DNA of 64,000 nt from Bradyrhizobium sp. CSA112 (GCF_029051645.1 NZ_JAACFS010000020.1:1-64000); one strand, 5' to 3'; shown: positions 53,037 to 61,707, counted from the first letter of the stretch. The notes: a model not told the origin generated them from the sequence alone. Program-made: numbers and translations.

Positions 53037-53123
53037 TCAGCGTTGTCGTCGGACACGGCGCAACCCATCGTCGCTGGAGCGACGACGCAGGCAGGCGCGG
53101 CGGTTGGTCCGGTTCAGTTTCAT
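53037..53123 (-). CDS. Arginine-rich 28-codon leader ORF
   Basis: A short ORF between rimO and argD, on the same strand as both. It has 28 codons, 11 of them arginine (including CGT CGT CGC, CGC CGT and CGA CGA), and ends 26 bases before the terminator-like hairpin. A hairpin (53087-53078 with 53075-53066) covers its central Arg codons. No good ribosome binding site is visible. The arrangement suggests a leader peptide that senses arginyl-tRNA, but it could also be a small basic protein or chance. Confidence 0.45.
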   Translation of the reverse strand: MKLNRTNRRACLRRRSSDDGLRRVRRQR

Positions 53124-53177
53124 GGCGATGGCCCATACAGCCTGACGCCAGTGGATGTCAAGCGGCGTCGAACGGCC

Positions 53178-54503
53178 TCAGAACCCCGCGACGCTACCGT
53201 GGAGGTCGTATTGATCCGCCCGCTCGATCTTCGCGGTGACGATCTCGCCGACCTTCAGCGGGCGGCGGCTGGAAAGATAGACCGCGCCGTCGATCTGCGG
53301 CGCGTCGGCCTTTGACCGACCCTTTGCGACCGTCGGCCCGACTTCGTCGATGATGATCTGCTGCCTTGTGCCGACCTTGCGCTTGAGGCGGCGGGCGGAG
53401 ATTTTTTGCTGCCGCGCCATCAGCGCGTTCCAGCGCTCCTGCTTGATCTCGTCGGGCACGGCATGGCCGATCGCGTTGGAGGCGGCGCCCGCAACCGGCT
53501 CGTATTTGAAGCAGCCGAGACGATCGATCTCGGCCTCTTCGAGCCAGTCGAGCAAATAAGCAAAGTCGGAATCGGTTTCGCCGGGAAAGCCGACGATGAA
53601 GGTCGAGCGCAGCGTCAGGTCAGGACATTCCTCACGCCACTTCTTGATCCGTGCCAGCGTCTTTTCCTGCGCGGCGGGACGCTTCATGGCCTTCAGGACG
53701 TCCGGGCTTGCATGCTGAAAGGGAATATCAAGGTAAGGCAGAATCTTGCCTTCGGTCATCAGGGCGATGACTTCGTCGACATGCGGGTAGGGGTAGACAT
53801 ATTGCAGGCGCACCCAGGCGCCGAGTTCGCCGAGCTCCTTGGCGAGGTCGAAAAATCTGGCGCGGACCTGGCGATCCTTCCACGGACTTTCCGCATACTT
53901 CACGTCAACGCCATAGGCCGAGGTGTCCTGCGAAATGACCAGCAATTCCTTGACGCCGGCCGTGACGAGCCTTTCCGCCTCGCGCAGCACGTCATTGGCC
54001 GGACGCGATACCAGGTCGCCGCGCAGTTTTGGAATGATGCAGAAGCTGCAGCGGTTGTTGCAGCCTTCGGAAATCTTCAAGTAGGCGTAGTGCCGCGGCG
54101 TCAGCTTGACACCCTGCGGCGGCACCAGATCCAGATGCGGGTTATGGACCGGCGGCAACGCGCGGTGCACGGCCTCCAGCACACTCTCATATTGCTGCGG
54201 GCCCGTGATCGACAATACGCCCGGATAGGCCGCCTCGATCTGCTCGGGTTCGGCGCCCATGCAGCCGGTGACGATGACCTTGCCGTTCTCGGCCATCGCC
54301 TCGCCGATGGCGCCGAGCGATTCCTGCTTGGCGCTGTCGAGGAACCCGCAGGTATTGACAATGACGATATCGGCGCCGTCATGCTTGCGCGCCAGCTCAT
54401 AGCCTTCGGCGCGCAGCCGGGTGATAATGCGCTCGGAATCCACGAGCGCCTTGGGGCACCCAAGCGAAACAAAGCTGACTTTGGGCGCAGCGGCCTGTTG
54501 CAT
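53178..54503 (-). CDS. rimO: Ribosomal protein S12 methylthiotransferase RimO
   Basis: 441 residues. The N-terminal MTTase domain has Cys16, Cys52 (NTCGF) and Cys81 (GCMG) for one Fe-S cluster. The radical-SAM motif CNNRCSFC (148-155) binds the second. A TRAM domain ends the protein (RRLKRKVGTRQQIIIDEVG). It methylthiolates Asp88 of ribosomal protein S12. Its first ~18 codons and upstream region are duplicated at 55790-55944. Confidence 0.95.
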   Translation of the reverse strand: MQQAAAPKVSFVSLGCPKALVDSERIITRLRAEGYELARKHDGADIVIVNTCGFLDSAKQESLGAIGEAMAENGKVIVTGCMGAEPEQIEAAYPGVLSITGPQQYESVLEAVHRALPPVHNPHLDLVPPQGVKLTPRHYAYLKISEGCNNRCSFCIIPKLRGDLVSRPANDVLREAERLVTAGVKELLVISQDTSAYGVDVKYAESPWKDRQVRARFFDLAKELGELGAWVRLQYVYPYPHVDEVIALMTEGKILPYLDIPFQHASPDVLKAMKRPAAQEKTLARIKKWREECPDLTLRSTFIVGFPGETDSDFAYLLDWLEEAEIDRLGCFKYEPVAGAASNAIGHAVPDEIKQERWNALMARQQKISARRLKRKVGTRQQIIIDEVGPTVAKGRSKADAPQIDGAVYLSSRRPLKVGEIVTAKIERADQYDLHGSVAGF

Positions 54504-54604
54504 ATTTCATCTGCCTGATTGATCGGCAGGAGCTAGTCCCATTTGCCCATAATTACAAGGCTTTGCGGCGGCTTTCGTCGTGCTATGGATGCGTTGCCGG
54601 GTCA
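54450..54604. repeat. Direct repeat, copy 1 (rimO 5' end and upstream)
   Basis: This stretch matches 55790-55944 in the same orientation at about 85% by eye, including ACAAAGCTGACTTT, CAGCGGCCTGTTGCAT, TGCCTGATTGATCGG, ATAATTACAAGGCTTTGCG and GTGCTATGGATG. It contains the rimO start codon. Confidence 0.85.
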
Positions 54605-54671
54605 CGGGTGAGGGGGAGTGACGTTTCCGAAGGGTGGAAACCCGGAGGCCTACGCGATGGGCCGATGCCCG

Positions 54672-55133
54672 TCATTGGGCCCGCTGCATCAATTTCGCGT
54701 ATGCCGCGGCTGGAAACGGTGCCCCATATTCTCGCTCAAAGTTCGCGTCGCTTAACCTTGCTCGCAAGTTCCTGAGAGCTAAGACAAATGGTGACACAAT
54801 ATCCTGCCGTCCACCTTCAAACCTGAAGACTGAAGGCTCAGGGACCAAGGCGCTGCGCTTCCAATCCGGCCAGAGATTTATTTTGAGGACGGCCTGTGAC
54901 GATTCCGCCGCGGCTTGCAGGCATAACTCACACTCCGGAGCACCTATTAGAAGACGAATTCTTTCATCAATGAAGCCGTCGTGCAAAACGCGGATCGCAT
55001 CACAAAGCTGTTCTAGAAAAGGATAAACACTCGTCGTGAAGTCTTCCTCGAATTGCTGCGAGCCCGAGGAGAATCGCAGCTTCATCCCCCTACTCATGGG
55101 AGGTGATATCTCGACTTGAAGATCATCTGCCAT
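54672..55133 (-). CDS. Soluble hypothetical protein
   Basis: 153 residues with an AAAGGA ribosome binding site 7 bases before the ATG. No signal peptide or membrane segment. Mixed alpha/beta pattern with FEEDFTTSVYPFLEQLCDAIRVL and CELCLQ. Family not recognised. Its start overlaps the end of the membrane-protein gene upstream by 11 bases, so the two form a two-gene unit inside the repeat-flanked insert. GC is lower than in neighbours. Confidence 0.6.
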   Translation of the reverse strand: MADDLQVEISPPMSRGMKLRFSSGSQQFEEDFTTSVYPFLEQLCDAIRVLHDGFIDERIRLLIGAPECELCLQAAAESSQAVLKINLWPDWKRSALVPEPSVFRFEGGRQDIVSPFVLALRNLRARLSDANFEREYGAPFPAAAYAKLMQRAQ

Positions 55134-55584
55134 GGGGAATCCTTTGGGAGGACGCGAAGCGCTTTCGGGAAAACCACTCGCGGGCGTCGGCGCGGAAAAG
55201 TAGCATTACGGAGACCATCCATATCGCGAACGCTACGTAATAGATGATGGTCGCGACGGGGTTAAGCTGGAAGCGTTCCCCGATATCCTCGATCAATGCG
55301 ATGCCGAGGATACCGAGCAGTAACCAGAGGAGACTGATCCATCGAGCCCAATTTTGTCGCCTACGGGCTACCAGCCAAATCCACAGGAGCTGCACCGCGT
55401 TGATGACAACCATCAAAATCAGATTACCGCCGTGATACTGATGGTAGTACTTGGCGAACTCAGCGGGGTTCGCAGCGGCAGACGCCAAACCGACGACTAA
55501 CGCCGTCCAGGCAAGCCGCTCGTACCATACAACGCTCCTCGGGCGGGTCACTACGCCCACCTGCTCCGATCCCCCGCTTGTCAT
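55123..55584 (-). CDS. Four-helix membrane hypothetical protein
   Basis: 153 residues with hydrophobic segments at about 22-40, 54-72, 82-101 and 110-130. Charged ends, predicted inner-membrane protein. Family not recognised. Overlaps the following soluble protein gene by 11 bases. The ATG at 55584 has AGGAG almost adjacent, so the true start may be slightly different. Confidence 0.6.
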   Translation of the reverse strand: MTSGGSEQVGVVTRPRSVVWYERLAWTALVVGLASAAANPAEFAKYYHQYHGGNLILMVVINAVQLLWIWLVARRRQNWARWISLLWLLLGILGIALIEDIGERFQLNPVATIIYYVAFAIWMVSVMLLFRADAREWFSRKRFASSQRIPHGR

Positions 55585-55789
55585 ACTCCTGCGCCCTGCC
55601 GTCCAATGTGTTGCGAACTTGTTCCGATAACATCAGGCACCCGGCACGCACAACCTCACGTAGATCGCTCCGCGTCAGTTTGAGTGCCCGCTAGGAGGTG
55701 ACGAGCACGCGTCGAAATTGACTTGTCGATAGTCCAAATGACCGGCGCCTAGTGGTGGAGTGGGCAGGCCCAAAATTTACATGCGTTGT

Positions 55790-55944
55790 CTTACGGCACC
55801 CAAGGGAAACAAAGCTGACTTTTGGCACAGCGGCCTGTTGCATATCCATTTCTGCCTGATTGATCGGCGCGAGCTAGTCCTAATTACTCATAATTACAAG
55901 GCTTTGCGCCAGCTTCTGACGTGCTATGGATGCCCGGCCGGGGT
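55790..55944. repeat. Direct repeat, copy 2 (truncated rimO 5' end)
   Basis: About 85% identical by eye to 54450-54604. Reading on the minus strand it gives the first residues of RimO again (MQQAAVPKVSFVSLGC) and then loses similarity. It lies directly upstream of nasT, so it may contain the nasT promoter. Confidence 0.85.
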
Positions 55945-55956
55945 AAGAGTTGATCG

Positions 55957-56547
55957 ATGAGCGCTGAGTCGTCGCCGAAAATCGTCATTGTCGACGAAAG
56001 CCCGATCCGGGCCGCAATCCTGGAAGAGGGCTTGCGGGAGGCAGGCTTTACCGGCGTCGTGCATATCAGCGAAATGCAGAGCCTTCTGGCGCGGATCTAT
56101 GCGCTCGACCCCGACGTCATCCTCATCGACCTGGAAAACCCTAGCCGCGACGTTCTGGAACAGATGTTCCAGGTCAGCCGCGCGGTGCGGCGGCCGATCG
56201 CCATGTTTGTCGACCAGAGCGACGCGGCCTCGATCCAGGCCTCCGTCGATGCCGGCGTCTCCGCCTACATCGTGGATGGCCTGAAGAAGGAGCGGATCAA
56301 GCCGATCCTCGACCTCTGCATCTCCCGCTTCAACGCCTTCTCGAAGCTGCAGGACGAACTCGACCGCACCAAATCCGCGCTCGAGGAGCGCAAGGTGATC
56401 GACCGCGCCAAGGGAATCCTGATGAAGGTGAAGGGCCTCACCGAAGACGAGGCCTATGTGCTGATGCGCTCCACGGCGATGCGCGAGAAAAAGAAGATCG
56501 GCGAGATCGCGCAGTCGATCCTGACCGCCTCGGAGCTATTGAAATGA
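55957..56547 (+). CDS. nasT: NasT-type ANTAR antitermination regulator
   Basis: 196 residues. Receiver-like domain with IVIVDESPIR (Asp13) and VILIDLENPS (Asp58), then a coiled linker (about 110-134) and an ANTAR RNA-binding domain (about 135-190: RKVIDRAKGILMKVKGLTEDEAYVLMRSTAMREKKK). NasT binds leader RNA of nitrate or nitrous-oxide reductase genes and blocks termination when freed from NasS. Its TGA overlaps the nasS ATG (ATGA). Confidence 0.9.
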   Translation: MSAESSPKIVIVDESPIRAAILEEGLREAGFTGVVHISEMQSLLARIYALDPDVILIDLENPSRDVLEQMFQVSRAVRRPIAMFVDQSDAASIQASVDAGVSAYIVDGLKKERIKPILDLCISRFNAFSKLQDELDRTKSALEERKVIDRAKGILMKVKGLTEDEAYVLMRSTAMREKKKIGEIAQSILTASELLK

Positions 56548-57722
56548 CCACACCGCTGCATATCGGCTTCATTCCGCTGGTCGACGCCGCCGCGCTCATC
56601 ATCGCCGTCGACAAGGGCTTTACGGCCGCCGAAGGGCTCGATGTCACGCTGGTACGGGAAGTGTCGTGGTCCAACGTTCGCGACAAACTCAATATCGGCC
56701 TGTTCGACGCCGCCCATCTGCTGGCGCCCGTGGCGATCGCCTCCAGCCTCGGGCTAGGCCACGTCAAGGTGCCGATCGTGGCGCCGTTCAATCTCGGCCT
56801 CAACGGCAACGCGATCACGGTGTCGCCGGCGCTGCACGCCGCGATCATGAGCGAGATCGAGGGCGACGCCCTCGATCCCATGGCTACCGCGCTGGCGCTC
56901 GCCCGCGTCGTGGCCATCAGGCGCAAGAGCGGCGCGGAACCGCTGACATTCGGCATGACGTTCCCGTTCTCCACGCACAATTACCAGCTACGGTTCTGGA
57001 TGGCGGCAGGCGGGGTCGATCCCGACGAGGATGTTCGCCTGGTGGTGCTGCCGCCGCCCTACATGGTTGACAGCCTCGCCAATGGCCATGTCGATGCGTT
57101 CTGCGTCGGCGCGCCCTGGAACTCGGTCGCGGTCGATCTCGGTGTCGGCCACATCCTGCATTTCGTCTCTGATATCCTGGTGCGCGCGGCAGAAAAGGTG
57201 CTCGCGGTCAGGCAAAGCTGGTCGGAAAAGAACTCGGGCGCGCTGGCTGCCCTGATCCGGGCGGCTTCCCATGCCGCCGAATACATCGAGGATCCCGGAA
57301 ACCGCGCCGAGACCGCGCATGTCCTGGCGCGGCCGGACCGGCTCGGCGTCGGCGCCGAGGTGATCCAGCGCACCCTCGACGGCCGACTGAAGATTTCACC
57401 CGACGGTCAGCGGCGCGAGAGCGGCCGCTATCTTCTGGTCGGGCGCGAGGGCGCGGGCAGGCCCGATCCAGCGCAGGCCGCCTGGCTTTATGCGCAGATG
57501 GTGCGCTGGGGTCAGACGGTGATGCGGCCCGACGCGCTCCGAACCGCCATGGGGGTTTTCAGGCCGGACCTCTACGACGCCGCCATGGGGCGCCAGGGCA
57601 AGGCCCCAGACGCCTCGGAAGCCATCGGCGCCTTTGCCGGGCCCGCATTTGATCCGGCTGATATAGCCGGACACCTGGCCGCCTTCGGGATCGGGCGCTG
57701 GAAGCCTAGCTCGGCCGGCTGA
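56544..57722 (+). CDS. nasS: Cytoplasmic nitrate sensor NasS (NrtA-like)
   Basis: 392 residues with the fold of NrtA/CmpA nitrate-binding proteins (PLHIGFIPLVDAAALIIAVDKGF, FGMTFPFSTHNYQLRFWM, DAFCVGAPWNSVAV). It has no signal peptide, as expected for NasS, which stays in the cytoplasm and holds NasT until nitrate or nitrite binds. In B. japonicum this pair controls nitrate assimilation, nap and nos genes. Coupled to nasT by a 4-base overlap. Confidence 0.9.
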   Translation: MTTPLHIGFIPLVDAAALIIAVDKGFTAAEGLDVTLVREVSWSNVRDKLNIGLFDAAHLLAPVAIASSLGLGHVKVPIVAPFNLGLNGNAITVSPALHAAIMSEIEGDALDPMATALALARVVAIRRKSGAEPLTFGMTFPFSTHNYQLRFWMAAGGVDPDEDVRLVVLPPPYMVDSLANGHVDAFCVGAPWNSVAVDLGVGHILHFVSDILVRAAEKVLAVRQSWSEKNSGALAALIRAASHAAEYIEDPGNRAETAHVLARPDRLGVGAEVIQRTLDGRLKISPDGQRRESGRYLLVGREGAGRPDPAQAAWLYAQMVRWGQTVMRPDALRTAMGVFRPDLYDAAMGRQGKAPDASEAIGAFAGPAFDPADIAGHLAAFGIGRWKPSSAG

Positions 57723-57953
57723 GCCGTTCGGCGAATGAAGAAGAATGGCCGGTTCCGGCAGAAACGTTTACCAATCCGGGTTCCAACTGGCTCAAATCGG
57801 CTCGAATAAAATTCTCGCGCTGGTCGGGAGGAGGGGAATTTTCCCCTCGAAACGGAGCGCGCCGGAGCGCCCATATCGCTATTTCGGCTGATATCTTGCA
57901 TCGGAGCGCGAACGATATTCCATATGCAGTCCATGCCGCGTTGGAGATCGATC

Positions 57954-58106
57954 ATGCGCGAACTATCGGCGGAAGCCCGCCTCCACCTTTACGCACGCTC
58001 GGTGTCCCGCCGTTCCGGCAGCGGCTTGCATACCGCCGCGGCCTACGGCGCGTTCGCGCTCATTGCCGCCATCGTGTTTGGCACGCTGTCGGTTCATCCG
58101 TTCTAG
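57954..58106 (+). CDS. 50-residue membrane peptide
   Basis: A 50-residue ORF from the ATG at 57954 with GGAG upstream. A basic N-terminal half (RLHLYARSVSRRSG) is followed by one hydrophobic helix (AAAYGAFALIAAIVFGTLSV). Predicted inner-membrane peptide with cytoplasmic N-terminus. Similar short proteins are frequent in Bradyrhizobium. Function unknown. Confidence 0.6.
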   Translation: MRELSAEARLHLYARSVSRRSGSGLHTAAAYGAFALIAAIVFGTLSVHPF

Positions 58107-58109
58107 GAA

Positions 58110-58880
58110 TCAAATTATCGTCCTGAACGGCGCCACCGTTATCCCGGCATCCTTCAGAGCCTGACGCACGCCGCGCGCGATGTCGACTGCGCCTCGCGTA
58201 TCGCCGTGAATGCACACGGTGTCGGTGCGCATCTTGATCACCTTACCGGTGACTGACACCACCGCGCCGTCCTGCACCATCCGCACCACGCGGTCGGCAA
58301 TCGTCTTCGCATCGTGCAGCACGGCGCCCGGTTTCTTGCGCGACACCAGCGAGCCGTTGTCCTCGTAGGCACGGTCGGCAAACACCTCGTGCACCATCGG
58401 CAGGTTGGCGGCTTCGCCCGCCTGCACCAGCTTGGAATTGGCGAGCACCACGAAAATCAGATTGGGGTCGACCGCCTTGATGCCGTCGGCGATGGCCTTC
58501 GCGGTCATGTCGTCCTCACAGGCGACGTTGGAGAGCGCGCCATGCGCCTTCACATGCGTGACCTTGTAGCCGGCCGCGGTTGCGATCGCCTGCAACGCGC
58601 CGATCTGGTAGGCGACGAGATTTTCAATTTCCGAAGACTTCAAGCCGGGGATCGGCCGCCGGCCGAAGCCATGCAGGTCGCGATAGCCAGGGTGCGCGCC
58701 GACGCTGACGCCGCGCGCTTTCGCAAGCTCAACGGTGCGGCGCATAATGTCAGGATCGCCGGCATGAAAGCCGCACGCGACATTCACCGACGTCGCCAGC
58801 TCGATCATCGCGGCGTCATTGCCCATTTCCCACGCGCCAAATCCTTCGCCGAGATCGCAATTGAGGTCGATGGTTGTCAT
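58110..58880 (-). CDS. pxpA: 5-oxoprolinase subunit PxpA (LamB/YcsF)
   Basis: 256 residues. TTIDLNCDLGEGFGAWEMG, SVNVACGFHAGDPDIM, VSVGAHPGYRDLHGFGRR and HGALSN are signature elements of the LamB/YcsF family. With PxpB and PxpC it hydrolyses 5-oxoproline (pyroglutamate) to glutamate using ATP. Encoded 38 bases after pxpC on the same strand, completing the B-C-A order. Confidence 0.93.
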   Translation of the reverse strand: MTTIDLNCDLGEGFGAWEMGNDAAMIELATSVNVACGFHAGDPDIMRRTVELAKARGVSVGAHPGYRDLHGFGRRPIPGLKSSEIENLVAYQIGALQAIATAAGYKVTHVKAHGALSNVACEDDMTAKAIADGIKAVDPNLIFVVLANSKLVQAGEAANLPMVHEVFADRAYEDNGSLVSRKKPGAVLHDAKTIADRVVRMVQDGAVVSVTGKVIKMRTDTVCIHGDTRGAVDIARGVRQALKDAGITVAPFRTII

Positions 58881-58918
58881 GATGTTGGTCCGCTTCTCGT
58901 GAGTGGATTCCGTAAGCG

Positions 58919-59974
58919 TCAGTCCGGGCCCGATGCATCGGCCAGAGATACTGCGTGCCAGGTTCCGGCATCGACTGCGCTGACGGCGTGGCCCGCGACA
59001 TTGGCATCGTGCAGCGCGTCGATGTTGAGATCAATGTTTTCGATTGCGCGCAACCGCTCGGGCAGGGTGCGCAGCAATTCTGCAAATTTGCGCGCTTCCG
59101 CCTGTGCTTCCGCCATGCTGACGGCCCGGAAGCGAAAGGCGCGCCCGGCGGGAATCTGCGCGAACCGCCCGAGGTCGGCCGAAATCACGGTTGCGATCTT
59201 GGGATAGCCGCCGCTGGTGCCGCGGTCGGGCATCAACACGATCGGCTGGCCATTGCCGGGCACTTGCAGACTGCCGTTGACGGTACCGTCTGAGACGATG
59301 TTGTGGCCGTGCAGGTGCTTGAGCAAGGGGCCTTCGAGCCGGTAGCCCATGCGGTCGCTGGTTGCCGAAATCTTCCATTCGCTGTCGACAAGCAGTTTTT
59401 TGGTCTCGTCGGCGAATTCGTCATCCTGCGGACCCCAGACCATGCGGATCGGCGCGTCGGTTGCCGCCGGCAGTTCGATCCGCCGCTCCGGCGCGCTGCT
59501 TGCCGCTTTGGTCTGCAGTTCGTCGCCGGCCTGCAGCGGACGCGGATAGGGGCTGCCGAGGCCGGCGCGCGCGTTGACGGCAAGGCTGCCGAACATCGGC
59601 TCGCCGGCAATGCCGCCTTCGATCGCGAGATAGCTGAACGAACCGCCGCGGGCAAAGCCCAGCGTCAGGGTCTCGCCATCGGCGAGGGTTGCGGAAGTAT
59701 CTGATGCCACGGCACGACCGGCGATATCGGCATTGCGCGGAGCTCCGGCCAGCGCAACGCGCACCGCGCCGCCGCGCGCGGTAAAGCTTGCTCCGAACGG
59801 ACCGACTTCGACCGCCGCCGTGAACGGTTCATTGCCGGCCAGCGTATTCGCGGCCGCGAGTGCCAGCCGATCCATCGCGCCGCTCGGCACCAGGCCGTAA
59901 CGCTGAGCGCCGGGACGTCCACCGTCCTGCACCGAACTTGCCGGGCCGATCGATGCAATGACGAGCTTGCTCAT
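58919..59974 (-). CDS. pxpC: 5-oxoprolinase subunit PxpC
   Basis: 351 residues from the ATG at 59974, which overlaps the pxpB stop (ATGA). IASIGPASSVQDGGRPGAQRYGLVPSGAMD is the standard start of the biotin-dependent carboxyltransferase-like (KipA) domain; VWGPQDDEF, GYRLEGP and QVPGNGQPIVLMPDRGTSGGYPKIATV follow. Despite the family name it acts in ATP-dependent 5-oxoproline hydrolysis. Confidence 0.92.
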   Translation of the reverse strand: MSKLVIASIGPASSVQDGGRPGAQRYGLVPSGAMDRLALAAANTLAGNEPFTAAVEVGPFGASFTARGGAVRVALAGAPRNADIAGRAVASDTSATLADGETLTLGFARGGSFSYLAIEGGIAGEPMFGSLAVNARAGLGSPYPRPLQAGDELQTKAASSAPERRIELPAATDAPIRMVWGPQDDEFADETKKLLVDSEWKISATSDRMGYRLEGPLLKHLHGHNIVSDGTVNGSLQVPGNGQPIVLMPDRGTSGGYPKIATVISADLGRFAQIPAGRAFRFRAVSMAEAQAEARKFAELLRTLPERLRAIENIDLNIDALHDANVAGHAVSAVDAGTWHAVSLADASGPD

Positions 59975-60702
59975 GAGGCGATCTGCTCGGCAATGAACTC
60001 GCCGGCTTCGGCAGCGCGATCCTGCTCCTCGAAAGTTTTGGCATCGACAGCCGCAAAGGTGACGTTGTCGCCCGGCTCCAGCAGGAAGATCGGATCGCGA
60101 TGAAGCTGGTAGGTGCGGACCGCCGTCCGTCCCAGAAGGTGCCAGCCGCTCGGGCCGGCCAAGCACTGCACGCCGGTCTGTACCCCGCCGATCGAGATGG
60201 TGCCGGCCGGCGTCAGCAAGCGCGGATTCTGCCGCCGCGGCATGTGCAGGCTATCGGCGAGCCCGCTGAGATAGGACCACCCGGGCGTGAAGCCGATCAT
60301 CGCGACGCGGTAATCACCGGCGACATGCCGCGCCACGATCTCGTCGGGTGTGGTGTTGAGGGTTTTTGCGACATCCTCGAGGTCGACGCCGTGCTCGCCG
60401 CCATACACAACCGGAATACGCCAGCGCCGGGTCTTTGTCGTTGCCGGTACCGGCCGCTGCGCGAGCGCGAGAATCTTTTCGCCAAGCTTGTCGAAATCGA
60501 TCAACACGGGGTCGTAATGCACCAGCAGCGAACGATAGGTCGGCACGGTCTCGGTGATGCCTGCGATGGGTTCTGCAGCCAGCTCACGGTCAAGCGCCAG
60601 CACCCGCCGGTTGGCGGCGTCATCGATGTTGCGGCTGAATTCCACCGTGATGGCGCTGTCGCCACTCGGCAAAAGGCGGGGCGGGGATAGCGTCGCGGCC
60701 AT
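59971..60702 (-). CDS. pxpB: 5-oxoprolinase subunit PxpB
   Basis: 243 residues. LPSGDSAITVEFS, VPTYRSLLVHYDPV, VVYGGEHGVDLEDVA, GFTPGWSYLSGL and GSIGGVQTGV-like segments identify the allophanate-hydrolase-subunit-1 (KipI) fold. First gene of the pxpB-pxpC-pxpA operon. Role: with PxpA and PxpC, conversion of 5-oxoproline to glutamate. Confidence 0.92.
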   Translation of the reverse strand: MAATLSPPRLLPSGDSAITVEFSRNIDDAANRRVLALDRELAAEPIAGITETVPTYRSLLVHYDPVLIDFDKLGEKILALAQRPVPATTKTRRWRIPVVYGGEHGVDLEDVAKTLNTTPDEIVARHVAGDYRVAMIGFTPGWSYLSGLADSLHMPRRQNPRLLTPAGTISIGGVQTGVQCLAGPSGWHLLGRTAVRTYQLHRDPIFLLEPGDNVTFAAVDAKTFEEQDRAAEAGEFIAEQIAS

Positions 60703-60734
60703 GGCCTCGTAACTGTCTCGCAGCTATTGCTTTT

Positions 60735-60783
60735 GAGCATGATCTCTTCGGAAAACCGGTACCCACTTTTCCGGATCATGCTC
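60735..60783. repeat. Intergenic palindromic repeat (GAGCATGATC type)
   Basis: GAGCATGATC and GATCATGCTC at the ends, inner CGGAAAA / TTTTCCG. This is a widespread Rhizobiales intergenic palindrome in my recollection. It lies upstream of pxpB and may contribute structure to its leader. Confidence 0.75.
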
Positions 60784-60985
60784 CTGTGCTGGTCTCAACC
60801 TGTAGCGTGTTTTGGGCGCGAGTGGAATTCGCTTCGCGCGAAATCATCCAGTAAGTTCAATAAATTAATCTGCATGCCGATGATAAGATGTTGTGATCGC
60901 GCTGCTTTCCGCGAGCCCTTGACGCGATGCCCGCGCCCCGCAAGATGCGCTACCTTTCATCCATCCCTCGGAGCCCGCATTCCAG

Positions 60986-61684
60986 ATGTCCCTGTCCCCT
61001 GAAGCTCTCGCAACCCTGTCCGGCGTGTCCACCGCCACGATCACCACCGTTCTGCTCAAGAAGGGCCTGCGAAACATCTGGATGCGCGGCACCAAGCCGC
61101 TGCGGCCTGGGCAGCCGCGGCTGGTCGGCCCGGCCTTTACGCTGCGCTTTGTGCCCGCGCGCGAGGATCTGGCAACACCGGAATCCTGGTCGTCGCCAAT
61201 TTCGACCCGCACCGCGATTGAAGCCATGCCGAAGGGCTGCATCGCTGTCGTCGACGCCATGGGCATCACTGACGCCGGTATCTTCGGCGATATTCTTTGC
61301 GCGCGCATGGTCAAGCGCGGGGTTGCCGCGCTGATCACCGACGGTGTCGTGCGTGATGTCGAAGGCGTGCTTGGCACCAATCTTCCGGTCTGGTGCGACG
61401 GCTTCGCAGCGCCGCCTTCCGTGGCCGGGCTGACCTTCGTCGGCTGGGGCGAACCGATCGGCTGCGGCGGAGTTGCAGTATTTCCGAACGACATCGTCGT
61501 CGCCGACCAGGACGGGGCGGTGCTGATCCCGCAGGCGCTACTCGATCACGTGCTGGCCGAAGGGCCGGAGCAGGAGCGGATGGAGGCCTGGATCGTCAAC
61601 GAGGTGAACAACGGCGCAGCATTGCCAGGCCTCTATCCGATGAACGCCGAGACCAAGGCGCGCTACGCCGCTACGAAGAAATAA
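60986..61684 (+). CDS. RraA-like / HMG aldolase-type protein
   Basis: 232 residues with the RraA fold: VVDAMGITDAGIFGDILCARMVKRGVAALITDGVVRD and VVADQDGAVLIP. The GDILCAxxxxxGxxGxVxDGxxRD pattern is shared by RraA and by class II 4-hydroxy-4-methyl-2-oxoglutarate / oxaloacetate aldolases, in which this Asp binds the metal. Size and context suggest a small-molecule aldolase or decarboxylase rather than an RNase E inhibitor. The cupin gene follows 24 bases downstream, probably in one operon. Confidence 0.83.
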   Translation: MSLSPEALATLSGVSTATITTVLLKKGLRNIWMRGTKPLRPGQPRLVGPAFTLRFVPAREDLATPESWSSPISTRTAIEAMPKGCIAVVDAMGITDAGIFGDILCARMVKRGVAALITDGVVRDVEGVLGTNLPVWCDGFAAPPSVAGLTFVGWGEPIGCGGVAVFPNDIVVADQDGAVLIPQALLDHVLAEGPEQERMEAWIVNEVNNGAALPGLYPMNAETKARYAATKK

Positions 61685-61707
61685 CATCAACCAGTAGAGG
61701 TAACTCC

